From positions 147,470 to 177,885 of the forward strand of contig NW_003116948.1 in the NCBI RefSeq assembly GCF_000003605.2: DNA of 30,416 nt, written 5' to 3'. The stretch is from Saccoglossus kowalevskii. Its lineage: Eukaryota; Hemichordata; Enteropneusta; Harrimaniidae. Under the pieces are notes generated by a model. It saw only the letters and a list, made by a program, of their open reading frames with translations. It was not told where the DNA came from and did not search any database. This document shows, piece after piece, positions 1 through 9,349 of this stretch (position 1 is the first letter of the stretch; every line of letters starts with the position of its first letter). The position numbers and the translations under genes were made by a program.

Positions 1-253
1 TTTCTTGCTCTTCATTGTTTGACAGTGCCACGAACTTTCATCCAGAGGTTGGATCACTCCTAATGGCCAGTCAACAGTTGTGAAATTCTGATAGCGACAT
101 CCTGATTACCGAAATTTAGCTTCCCTCTCTCATTGCCCCTCACCAAATAACTCCGATGATCTGACATCTTGTTTTTAGTGTGCTCGCAAATAAATGTAAC
201 AACAACATTTCTAAGATTGAAATTATTCATTTTTTTTTTTTCATAACCAACAG
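1..253 (+). other. CTSZ: cathepsin Z intron, 3' part
   Basis: This stretch precedes the first visible coding exon and contains no frame continuing the protease. It ends in a T-rich polypyrimidine tract (about 228-241) and the acceptor ...ccaacag at 247-253. The preceding exon, which would carry the catalytic Cys or the segment just before INH, is not visible, so the intron begins upstream of the window. Nothing else was recognised in it. Confidence 0.75.
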
Positions 254-343
254 ATCAACCACATTATATCAGTCGCTGGCTGGGGTGTTGATGCCAATAA
301 CACAGAGTACTGGATTGTGAGAAACTCATGGGGAGAACCGTGG
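254..343 (+). CDS. CTSZ: cathepsin Z, penultimate coding exon (catalytic His and Asn)
   Basis: Cathepsin Z/X is a papain-family (C1A) lysosomal and secreted cysteine protease acting as a carboxy-monopeptidase. This 90-bp exon encodes 30 residues in frame +2 of the window. It begins [11 protein letters not shown], containing the catalytic His, and ends [13 protein letters not shown], containing the catalytic Asn in the NSWG motif. The ISVAGWG and RNSWGEPWG context is typical of cathepsin Z rather than of cathepsins B, L or K. The acceptor AG is at 252-253 and the donor GTATGT at 344-349. Both junctions are phase 0, so the reading frame runs straight into the exon at 1219. A possible N-glycosylation sequon (NNT) lies in the short loop between GWG and EYW, which looks about one residue longer than in the human protein as I recall it. 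The gene is partial because its 5' exons lie upstream. Confidence 0.95.
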
Positions 344-1218
344 GTATGTTATTGAATTTCAAGTGATTTTATTTGATAAATATTGGAATTATTCAATGGA
401 CATGCCATTCAAATATGGGTAATAGAAACTAGTTTTTGTTGCACTCTCTAAAAATATTGAAAATTGAATGTATTTTTGATTCCAGGAGGGTACTCTTGTT
501 TGATTCTGAGCAGCAAGTATTTGTGAATGAAAATGATATATCCAACATGTTTTCCAATGTATTCTATATTTAGCACCACTGTTGTCCATCCATTGTTCAT
601 CAACAATTACATTTTTGACTTTTTGAAAACTAGCAGCACAAAGAGTCAATTGCTTTGATACTTGGTGTGTCAGATTTGTTCATTTTGTGACGATATTTTC
701 TATTTTTGGCATTTTTCGTAAAAAATGCTATTTTAGCCTTTTTAAAAACTACATGTACTAGCTAAATCGCTTTGATACTTGGTATGTCAGATTTGTTCAT
801 TTGTGATGATGTCTTCAATTCTGTATTTTTGGAATTTTTGGTTAAAAAAAAGCTATTTTCGACTTGAAAACTACCAGGTCAATTGCTTTGATACTTGGTA
901 TGTGGGTACATTGGGTTGATCTCTGTCTGATTTGTTCATTTTGTGCCTATATCATTTATTGTCTATTTTTGGCAAATATTTTTGTAATTTTTGAATTCTT
1001 CTTGTACACTGCCAGTTATTTTTGTGAACAATTTATTTATGCTCGACTTGGCTACCACAGTGTTCTTGTAGGACAACAGAGCTATTTTGACAGTTAGGTC
1101 GCTTGTTCTATTTATCCTATTACATTTCTAGCGTATCCCATATTTTTGATTGTGTCATGTTCTCTAATGTGTCTAATGTATTTTATGTTCAAATTTATTT
1201 TGATTATTTTGTCTACAG
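344..1218 (+). other. CTSZ: last coding-region intron of cathepsin Z
   Basis: An 875-bp AT-rich intron with donor GTATGT and acceptor ...ttgtctacag. It is CpG-poor like the rest of the gene. Its middle is filled by a tandem repeat of about 117 bp, described separately. No coding sequence is supported inside it; the frames at 389-649 (minus) and 864-1097 (plus) fall in this intron and partly in the repeat. Confidence 0.9.
611..1110 (+). repeat. diverged tandem repeat, unit about 117-124 bp, in the cathepsin Z intron
   Basis: Three clear units share the order: a gctatttt-like lead, cgacttgaaaact-like segment, gctttgatacttggt, then cagatttgttcatttt. The core gctttgatac begins at 652, 769 and 885, giving spacings of 117 and 116 bp. 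The third unit carries a short insertion after tacttggtatgt. A more decayed fourth unit starts near 1081 (gctattttgacagttaggtcgctt), two periods further on. The unit has no coding capacity and I do not recognise the family. Confidence 0.8.
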
Positions 1219-1332
1219 GGTGAACAAGGTTGGCTTCGTATTGTGACTAGTAAATACAAAGATGGCCAAGGTGATGAGTACAACCTTGGCATTGAAAAAC
1301 AGTGTGCCTATGGAGACCCTATTGTGCAGTAG
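1219..1332 (+). CDS. CTSZ: cathepsin Z, terminal coding exon with stop
   Basis: This exon encodes the last 37 residues of the protease plus TAG at 1330-1332. It starts [16 protein letters not shown] and ends with a Cys-containing CAYGDPIVQ tail. It completes the NSWGEPWG/GEQGW junction across the intron. The family's human member ends CTFGDPIV, so this protein carries one extra C-terminal Gln; the Cys before the GDPIV tail is conserved and expected to form a disulphide. The acceptor is AG at 1217-1218. The + strand frame opening at 1262 is an overlapping out-of-frame shadow. Together the two exons give the last 67 residues of the mature enzyme, with no frameshift or premature stop, so the gene looks functional here. 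Confidence 0.95.
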   Translation, partial: GEQGWLRIVTSKYKDGQGDEYNLGIEKQCAYGDPIVQ

Positions 1333-1334
1333 GT

Positions 1335-1481
1335 CTGGTCACTATGTCTGCAACTCGAAGATATTTTTACCACTGTATTCAAGCGAACGACATAAATGGC
1401 GCCCTCTAGTGGTGGAAAATATACTCTCTGTGATTTCTTGCCAGTGGGGGCGCTTCTTAAATTTTATGACATAGTCACTGG
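1335..1481. repeat. inverted-repeat element with two divergent CTCF-like motifs
   Basis: The outer arms at 1335-1348 and 1468-1481 are inverted and match at 11 of 14 positions (right arm, reversed: ccagtgactatgtc). Inside lie two GGGCGC-containing motifs in opposite orientations. The one at 1398-1412 on the minus strand reads CCACTAGAGGGCGCC and fits the CTCF consensus CCASYAGRKGGCRSY. The one at 1441-1455 on the plus strand reads CCAGTGGGGGCGCTT and differs at one position. The structure suggests a decayed MITE-like insertion immediately after the stop codon. Confidence 0.45.
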
Positions 1482-1800
1482 GCATGATTGAGTTTGATAC
1501 ACTAGTGCCTTTCTGAGTTTAATTGCAATATTTGCCTATTAAGTTACGCCATTTTTTCTGAAACCAATTTTAAAATTAAAAAGGGAGAGGTGCTTTTTAC
1601 ATTCATAAATTCATTTAATTTACATAATATATATATAATTGGTGAAATCATGCTAGGTCTCATGACATTTACTTGTGTTACTATCATTCTGAAAAAACGC
1701 ATTTCTCCAGCTTTCTAAGTGTTCTAAGTTTACCTACATGGACCTGATTGTGTAGAAATTCAGTTGTTTTGGGTGGGGTAGGGGTGTACCTTTACAATTT

Positions 1801-1827
1801 ATCTGTTACATCTGTTACATGTGTTAC
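1801..1827 (+). repeat. triplicated 9-mer atctgttac
   Basis: Three consecutive 9-bp units (atctgttac, atctgttac, atgtgttac) lie in the probable 3' UTR. The third unit differs at one base. It is a short tandem repeat with no function visible from sequence. Confidence 0.85.
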
Positions 1828-2360
1828 ATCATGTGTATTTGTTTATAACAAATAATAACAAATAAGCCATTTGTAGGATATTGTCTGATTATGCCAAACT
1901 GTGCTATCCTAAAATGTTACAGGGGTTCTTTGGAGCAAAGTTGAACATTTTTGCTATTACTTGTGTGACTTTGCCCACAAATTACAGATTATTTTTTCTG
2001 ATAGAACAGTTTGGACAAATGTGACACTATCCTTAAAAGGAACTATTGACCAACCTATCCATGGGGTTTAAAGGTTTATTGCCAGGCACACATGTTTGAA
2101 TTTAAAAAATTTATAAATTGTTGCCAATGTCATTAATTTGTTGCTCAAAAACTTGATAAATATAATTGTCTGTTATGTCTGAATGAATAATGTGTGTATT
2201 TGTAAATCCAATAGTTCAAAGAGAATATAATGTTACCGCTTTTTGTCGGAATTTATTAATTAATTTATTGAGTTTTATTCTCAAAAATATCTTGACAAAA
2301 AATATTGTTATCGAAATGTTGGATTCAATTAACGTATATGTCGATTTGTGAAATATATGC

Positions 2361-2366
2361 AATAAA
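2361..2366 (+). terminator. CTSZ: possible proximal poly(A) signal AATAAA
   Basis: A canonical AATAAA lies 1.03 kb after the cathepsin Z stop and is followed by a U-rich stretch (about 2371-2400). It could give a shorter alternative 3' end. The CpG pattern favours the distal site as the end of the transcribed unit. Confidence 0.35.
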
Positions 2367-2597
2367 AATAATATTTATTCAGCGTATTTGAGTTTTACCT
2401 TGAAATATTAATAATGCTTCGTATTAACACAACACTTGATAGATAATTGTTGATCAAACATTACTTATCCGGTATTAGCGCAACTGATTCAGAAGTGTGC
2501 ACTTCGTGAGTGGCTACACAACAGTGTCTGATTTTCATCATTTTCAAGTATGATGTTCCATTAAAACATTGTGTGTTTCTTTGGAGTTTATGCATAT

Positions 2598-2624
2598 GGT
2601 CGTTTAGCATAATGGTTACATCAC
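2598..2624 (+). repeat. tRNA-like A-box fragment, possibly a SINE relic
   Basis: The segment around tagcataatggtta resembles a pol III A-box as in tRNA 5' halves (TAGCnnAGTGGTTA) with one mismatch. The preceding atatggtc resembles the start of a tRNA-Glu. It runs into a 14-T tract at about 2625-2638 with no anticodon arm and no B-box, so it is not a tRNA gene. At best it is a decayed tRNA-derived head. Confidence 0.2.
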
Positions 2625-2753
2625 ATTTTTTTTTTTTAACTGGATATACATAGTCATCAATTTTCTCTTATTTCCCTCTAAGAAGCTATCGGTAAACAAC
2701 CACTAAAATAGCTTACTGTACAAATTACACAGACATCAGTATATGTATCAGGT

Positions 2754-2784
2754 GAGGGGAGGGAGAGGAGAAGGGCAAGGGAGG
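2754..2784 (+). repeat. G-rich purine tract
   Basis: An almost pure purine stretch with G runs at 2756-2759, 2761-2763, 2773-2775 and 2779-2781. The second loop is 9 nt, so it only marginally fits quadruplex rules. It is in the transcribed orientation of the probable 3' UTR. Confidence 0.5.
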
Positions 2785-3063
2785 TATATTTCTGATCTTG
2801 TAGTAGTAAAAACTTGTATGCAGTTAATTGTTCACCAGTCAAATGCATACTTTGCAAAGCATGCTGGGATGTAATAATGTCTTTGAGGTCGCTCATGTTC
2901 AATACATTGTTTTTTCCATAAAACACTATCTTCCCCCACCAAACACAGTTTTTACCTTTTGTTTAAATGAATGCGCTTCTAGAGCCATATCTCTGATATG
3001 CTTTGATTATGTTCAAATTTTATATATTCGCTTTACATCATGTTATAGATATATAGATGTATT

Positions 3064-3090
3064 CAAAATGGCCAACTGGTGGCCATTTTG
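3064..3090. repeat. perfect 11-bp hairpin built on AAAATGGCC
   Basis: The arms caaaatggcca (3064-3074) and tggccattttg (3080-3090) are exact reverse complements around a 5-nt loop. Each arm contains an AAAATGGCC core resembling a YY1 half-site. It lies about 175 bp before the distal poly(A) signal, so it would form a stable stem in a long 3' UTR. Confidence 0.85.
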
Positions 3091-3262
3091 TTTTAATTAA
3101 TTAATGCTGTTCCAGAGCAATATTTCTTAGTATGGACAAGTACTCGTTTGACGATCAGATACAAGATGTCAATCATTTTAATGTTAAAAAAATCATCATA
3201 ATCAAGCATCATCTTCTGGATCACAACTTCTGACATGTTTATGTTCCAACTATATTACTATA

Positions 3263-3303
3263 AATAAAAAACTATATATTTTAAATTTGTGGTGTTATAT
3301 TTA
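3263..3303 (+). terminator. CTSZ: likely distal poly(A) signal and GU-rich element of cathepsin Z
   Basis: AATAAA lies at 3263-3268. It is followed 17-35 bp later by a GU/U-rich stretch (ttgtggtgttatatttatt, about 3286-3304), the usual arrangement for cleavage and polyadenylation. Cleavage would be expected near 3280-3290. The CpG-poor domain covering the gene ends within about 100 bp of this point, which independently supports it as the transcript end. Confidence 0.55.
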
Positions 3304-3467
3304 TTATGCATTAAATGCTGTACTCGTAAGGATGCCTTTACATTAGCTAGTGGAAGAAAGTGCAACGGCAAGGCTGTTTTGCTGTTAACCTCGTATCGTT
3401 TGAAATCTTGTGAGCGCTGCCCCTGTGGCTACAGCATCGTGCGAGTCTGCGCGGAGGTCGGGACACC

Positions 3468-3479
3468 GGGGATTTTCCC
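3468..3479. promoter_or_regulatory. perfect kappaB/Rel-type site GGGGATTTTCCC
   Basis: The 12-mer contains GGGATTTTCCC, an ideal Rel/Dorsal-family site (GGGWWWWCCC), and lies in the first strongly CpG-rich segment after the gene. It is an isolated match; no second kappaB site or core promoter was seen beside it, so function is unproven. Confidence 0.35.
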
Positions 3480-4704
3480 AAAAGTCACTTGGGATCCGTT
3501 GATTGGCAGTTGAACTTCCTAATGTCGGTTTCAAATCAGTATTCTTGTCATAAAAGCACGTGGCAGGTTTCGTCATCTGGCATGGTGTGTGCAGAACTTT
3601 GGAGGAAAGATTCAGTACAAAGTGCCTGCCTTATATTTAAGCTTGACGTGTTCAGTGGCAGATTTTAAATACACGAATCCGCAAAAACGAATATTCCATG
3701 ATGCAATGCGACGTCATTGTAAAGGAACATTCAACCCCCTTCTCGGTAACCAAAAAAAAAAAAAACGGAATTTGTTCTGGGGTTATTGATGTGGCCCATC
3801 CAGTCCGTAAATGAAACAAAAATCAAATCAATGTTAACCCCACGTTTCTACTTTGATTACTGCGCTCAGTTGCTTGATCATCGTTGCAGCTGGTTTTCCC
3901 CGGCAAATGATACTCACACTCCTTATCGGTATTAACAATCGCAATCAGATACACTCGGAGTGACTCGAACCATTTTACTTACAACACCAGTTGGCTTCGG
4001 GTTAACCTGGCTTTGTTGAAACGTGCAATGGGGTTAACCATTATAAAATCTGGGAGGAGAGATGATAGAAAAACTACAAATTATTGTTTTCATTTATTTA
4101 GCCTTTTGGGGCTAAATTTGTTTAGGACGCTGTTCTTGTTTAACTTTGCTGCTTTCCTCATTCAAACGTGTGCGTGTTCAGACCGGTGCTGCTAACTGGC
4201 AATCACAGCGTATTTGCGATGTTACCGGAGAAATGATCTACTAAACCAATGACCAACACGGTGGAACGTCTGTGGTGCCATTACGTCACTGTAAAAAAAA
4301 AATTGTCGCATACTATAGACTGGTGGCGCTATACTTAACGCGCTATGGGAGATGCAACAATTTTAATGCGGTGCCACTGATATTCGGACACTAGCGAGTA
4401 GCACTGGGTTTTACTTCAATTGAAATCATGCATACTGCATTTAGCCACGGTGTCTACACGTGGCATAGACTTTCGATTCACATCCCATCAGCAGGTGTAT
4501 CCGATGGGCAGACCACTTTCAATTTAGATCACCGTCATATCTTTGGTCTTCGTTCACAGGAAATATACCTTTTATTTTTAATCGATATACTTCGCGAGCG
4601 ACAGACAGCTGTTTCACGCATTGAAATCTTTATTAAACAAGAAAACAATATTTTGAATAGCCCTCGTAACCGTTTGGGTTCCTGATCTCCTTTTTTCTAT
4701 TTAG

Positions 4705-4792
4705 AGCGTAATTTCCCACTGACTGTAATTCCATTTCAAAATTGTGATTCTGCCGAAGGAGTCCGCCAAGTTGACGATGATTTGAAGGGAAG
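4705..4792 (+). other. exon-like segment of unknown identity
   Basis: An 88-nt segment is bounded by a strong acceptor (a pyrimidine tract at 4687-4700 ending in ttag) and a consensus donor (aag then GTATGT at 4793-4798). One frame is open across it with 2-nt overhangs at both ends, while the other two have early stops. The encoded residues (beginning RNFPLTVIPFQNC) match no family I know. No partner exon was found on either side, so it may be chance or part of a noncoding RNA. Confidence 0.15.
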
Positions 4793-6170
4793 GTATGTTG
4801 TAAATCTCGTCTTAGTAGTCAAAATAATTAAATCGACTTGGAAGTAACCAATTTAGTCTGTAAGTAGATTTCCATATGACGATTCGTGTCTATCTGTGAG
4901 TGAGTGGCATGCCGCCGATTTTAGTTGTCTCGGTACGCGAAACGTAAAAACGTATGATATGGCCAAGAATTGGAATCTACTTAAATGTGCGCTGTGGTCT
5001 AGTCAGAGTATTGAGCTCTGAAATGCACTATTTCCTGTTTCCATTCATCATAATCGTTAGAAACATGTTCCTTTCTTTGTTACCACGTAACTAAATGATG
5101 TTCTATAACTGCCAAACAGGAAACATGGTCATGTCAGGCGCGGAGTCGATTAATGGAAACAAATCATATTTCCGCGACATTGTTTGCAGACGAAGAAGTA
5201 ACAAATATGAATACCATTGTGGGACGTCGTGTACCGGATTGGGGTGTTATTCGAACTTTCAGAGATGTTTCCATCATTTGGGTGGGGTGGGGTGGAGGTC
5301 TTGCGTTGTTGTTATTTTTAATCCGAGGACACAGTACAATATTTACTGGCCTTTCACCCTTTCAAAAGATCTATCTATTTTCGATGTTAATTTGCATAAT
5401 AATCTCCATCCTATCATCTTCAGCTGCCATTCATCTATTCAACAGTTTATCTGCGATCAGACTCCCGTTGCTAAGAGACAAGAACACGCAACGTTCAGTT
5501 GGGTATTGCAGATAATGCTTCTTTTTTTTACTGATCAATTGATGCATCGACGCGGGTTTCAACGATACTGCCGTTCAGCTTCTACTTTATCGAACGTGTT
5601 TTCTTCTCTTCTCCCGTCGCGGTTCTCGCGCCAACAGTAACAATCGCAATGAGTATTTCCGGGTATCATACATACAAACAGTCATGCTATCATCGGGACG
5701 TGGGCTGAAACAAAGCAGCGTGAACTCTGGAGAAATGTAACAAAAGAATGCCGCCTGTCAGAAATGATTTTATCATTTTGGTTATGTGCGAATAACAGGG
5801 CGCAATATTTTGAATAAAAATGAAATCATCTCTGTTTTATTAATTTTATTATTTGGGTAATTTCTTGGAAAAAAACTCCTTAGCATTATAGCTTCGATCT
5901 TGTTCATTTAAGGTCAACGTAGATTAATAATGTTATCGATGTAAATCAAACCTTCGTATTTTAAGAGAAATAAATTTAACAACGACAATAAAAGCTGGGT
6001 CAGCATTAAGACGAGATTCCATCAACATATTATTTACAGGAATAATAAAACAAATCGCGAACAAATCACTCTCATTTCTCTTCATTGTCGTCACCCCTTC
6101 TTGCAATTTATGGAACGTTCCGCGGGTCGTGACATCACCATTACTTCATCCCCAGGGGAGGCCTTATGTG

Positions 6171-6178
6171 TGACGTCA
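6171..6178. promoter_or_regulatory. perfect CRE TGACGTCA
   Basis: An 8-bp palindromic cAMP-response element consensus. No associated TATA box, exon or transcript evidence is visible nearby. Confidence 0.3.
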
Positions 6179-8861
6179 TAGGTAGCCCGAAAGACACTCT
6201 CGAAAGAATGGCGATGTTAATCAGGGGTCGTAGGTCATCAATTGAAGGAAAGTTTAGACAGTAACTGTGGATTAATGGGAAATGTATCCGTTTTAATTGA
6301 TTGGCGGCCAATTGGAAATTCACTTTCATGGAGGCGGCATTATTGGATTATTAGCGGATATCCTACCGTCGCTGCTTGCCTGAAATCTAACCTAGACGTG
6401 ATTAGAGGCTAGGAAAATGATGAATACGGCAGACTTTCGAAGGATGCGTTTGTCATGAATTGGATAACTGAAATGGAGCACGGATATAGAGCGAAAGATA
6501 TGATTGGTCTATCAGCTCTTCTATCAGTCGAACACACTCGTTTGAAGGGTGTCAAGCAGACTTATGAATAAGTCACGATGGCAGTGCGTTTTATGTCGTG
6601 TCACTGCGTCGAAGACCAACTCGATTAAATCAAATTTGAAACGTGAACATCAACTTGAAAAGTCATTATCTCACGTGATGTCAATTGAAAAAAAATCGTG
6701 GACATCGCTTTCTCGCATTGTCTCGTACTGTGTCTCCATGTAAAACAATAAGAGAAAAACAAAAGTCCATCTGAAATGTTCTGAACAGCAGTTATTTGCG
6801 CAGATGTTCACGCTCGCATTAACCGCGCGAAACCACGAAACCGAGACAATATGTGCAACACGCTGATGGGCCTGGTACTTATTCTAACTCAATCGGGGGG
6901 AGTCTTACAAAACAGAACGGCGGAATTCATTTGCCGACACCATTTGTTCTTTGACACCCGTCTTACCTTAAGCGTTCAATTAAACCCTAAGCGGTGGTTA
7001 GGTCGACGGGGAGGTTGTTATACGTTCTAATATCTTGCAGCTAAATATCAATAAATCCGTCTTGCTGCAAAGTAATGAGTTGTTCGCAGTGATTGAGGGA
7101 GTTGTCCTTCCTATACCCGTAATTGCCCAACTCAAAAAATCCAATAACTTTTTTTTTTGCTCTTTGCATTGACAACGATTGAAGCGGCAGTGCGGCGTTT
7201 CGGTGTAATCAATCCAGGGGTCAACGAGCTCGCTTGTCTACCGGGTAACTCGACGTAATAGAAAAGGTCGCAGGGTTAGCTCATTCAGAGTCGCAAGACA
7301 CCACTTGTAATGTTTTATAGATGGTTTTACTCGTAAAAATGATGTTCTTTTATTTGCTACCACCCTGTTCTCCGGCGGGTGAGTGATTGGCGATGCGAGG
7401 CGGCGGTATGTTATTTGTTAACACGAAATAGCGAATTTATCAACAATTGGAAGGAAACACATCAAGTATCGAAAAACGAACACTAATGTGCGTTCGACTA
7501 AACACGCACAAACACTGAAAAAATAACTTCCACACACTGACACCGCTGATGGCGCTTTGCGTCGTGCTCGGTGTGAGTCCCATGCAACGCGTACAACGCA
7601 AGACAATATTTGTGTACGCAAAATTCGAACGCGCTCTGCGCTTCGAAATGGCCACAAACCAATTTGGAATGAAATTGCGAACAGATGCCATTTCAATCTT
7701 GTATGAGGACTCGTTAAACAGTAATATACTAAATATATTGTATATAACTACAGTGTCTTTCTATGGCTATCTGAATTTCCTATCTACAAATTTGTTTTCC
7801 ATTATTTTTACTATCGAAAAAATATTAAATGTAAAAATATATATAAAGCACAACTATTTACATGATATCACGAGGGGTATTATAGCGCTACCGTGCAGGT
7901 ACATTTCAAATCTCGTGCAATTTAAGTAAATAAATAACAATTTCACGTCCGGGGGTTCAGCACATGCTCCTACGTAAACTCCCGAAAACTGGTCATTTTG
8001 ATCTGATCGGTTTTGTTTTTGCGTGATTCAATGCTTAAGCGGCTGAATTAGATTTCGGAGGACTTATTCTATTTTAGAGTGACATACATGTAAACTGAAA
8101 AAATGCACATATGTTTTATTTGCCATTTTCCTGGGCATTTCTCTTATTCTCAATTAATAGCGAACTGTTCAATGGTTATGAATTGTGTTTAGGTTTATTT
8201 GGGATGATGAAAGCTGGTAACATTCGTAAATGTGAGTACGGTAGTAGATCTTCAAAAAATGTTGGAGCTAAGGCGACTTAACATCATCTCCAAACATAAC
8301 ATATTTGGTTTAAAATTCGTGTTTAACTAAACCACTCTACGGAACCTCTACACCTCTGGGATAACATCGTATATCCATGCAGAACAAGCGTGGAACAGAA
8401 CTCCTCATATTCGTACTATGAAAATGTAGAAAAGCGGAGGGAATGATCGAACAACACTCTCAACTATTCATGATATGCCTACCCAGGATTGTGACGTAAA
8501 TCAGGATATTCCACCCAATATCTACACAGATGTCATAAATTATTGACGAGCTTTTATCATTTTTTTTTTTTTATGATTTCTATGGTTATATGTTTAGTCA
8601 TGAGTCGTGAGAAATGACATTGAGCGGCGGATGTGTTATGTGGTAGGACATAATGGAATGTCCATCTCTGACAAGTCGTGGTGATAGTAGCCCGTCAAGC
8701 TCATGTGTGTATCCCTTTTTCGGGAAATATTATTAATTATTCCAAAAACATATATTTCTCAATAGGTGCATTAACCAGACCTAAAAAGTTCAAATTACCT
8801 CAAAATAAACAATTTTCAAAACAGAGTTTTCAAGTTGAAATCAGCAATGAATATAGTACAT

Positions 8862-9008
<147 letters not shown>

Positions 9009-9223
9009 TTATTCAAATTATGTTATAATATGCACTGGAGTGTACATCGTGTTTCTTCACAATCATAAATATCGAGCTTTCTCTTTGTGTTTCGTTCAAG
9101 CAAGATACGACACCACGTCATCATTACCATCCAGCTCTCGTTAACAAGCTCTTCAAACTAGATACCTATCAATCCTGTGCCCACTTCGTTTTTCTTCGAA
9201 CCGAAATCTTTTCCTTTTAACAC

Positions 9224-9349
9224 TTAATTATGTCTCAATTAAAGGCGGTTTTGTCCTCTAAGGTGCTTCATAATTAGGTTATCTTGGAGAACTAGAATGA
9301 ATATCAATGATCGGAAGGTGTTCAATTAACTCCTTGGCTGACTAATTAA
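9224..9349. promoter_or_regulatory. cluster of homeodomain-type TAATTA/CAATTA sites
   Basis: Five homeodomain core motifs occur in 126 bp: TTAATTA (9224), CAATTAA (9237), ATAATTAG (9270), CAATTAA (9323) and CTAATTAAC (9342). Between them lies mixed-complexity sequence rather than simple AT-rich repeat. This resembles a developmental enhancer, but that is inference from motif density only. Confidence 0.3.

Larger units (their letters stand above)
1333..3290 (+). other. CTSZ: probable long 3' UTR and 3' flank of cathepsin Z
   Basis: After the stop codon comes about 1.95 kb of AT-rich DNA without a convincing gene. It shares the low CpG density of the upstream gene body, and both end close to the poly(A) signal at 3263. 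An earlier signal at 2361 could give a shorter transcript. The region holds a small inverted-repeat element (1335-1481), a 9-bp triplication (1801-1827), a G-rich purine tract (2754-2784), a tRNA-like A-box (2598-2624) and a perfect hairpin (3064-3090). Assigning it to the transcript is inference; no cDNA is available here. Confidence 0.5.
3340..8860. other. noncoding CpG-rich intergenic DNA
   Basis: No recognisable gene was found in this 5.5 kb. The longest frames (5095-5640 and 5153-5515 on the plus strand, 7418-7696 on the minus, 7549-7929 on the plus) overlap one another in different frames. They show no recognisable domain or start context and have low-complexity hydrophobic composition. 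Supported landmarks are the kappaB palindrome (3468), an exon-like segment (4705-4792), a CRE (6171) and several 8-14 nt A/T runs. Confidence 0.7.

Noticed and set aside
1262-1474. 70-codon plus-strand frame overlapping the terminal cathepsin Z exon
   Set aside because: Out of frame with the well-supported protease exon and extends into the 3' inverted-repeat element.
3950-3980. B-box-like ggttcgagtca on the minus strand (possible tRNA)
   Set aside because: The T-arm does not pair properly and no A-box, anticodon arm or acceptor stem fits around it.
5095-5640. Longest open frame in the window (181 codons, plus strand), overlapped by a 120-codon frame at 5153-5515
   Set aside because: Two frames are open over the same DNA, neither shows a domain, and composition is Cys/His/Ser/Phe-rich as in random translation. 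No promoter, splice site or homology supports either.
7379-7384. Donor-like GTGAGT after a short ATG frame (MMFFYLLPPCSP...)
   Set aside because: Only about 13 codons precede it, with no promoter motif and no acceptor partner.
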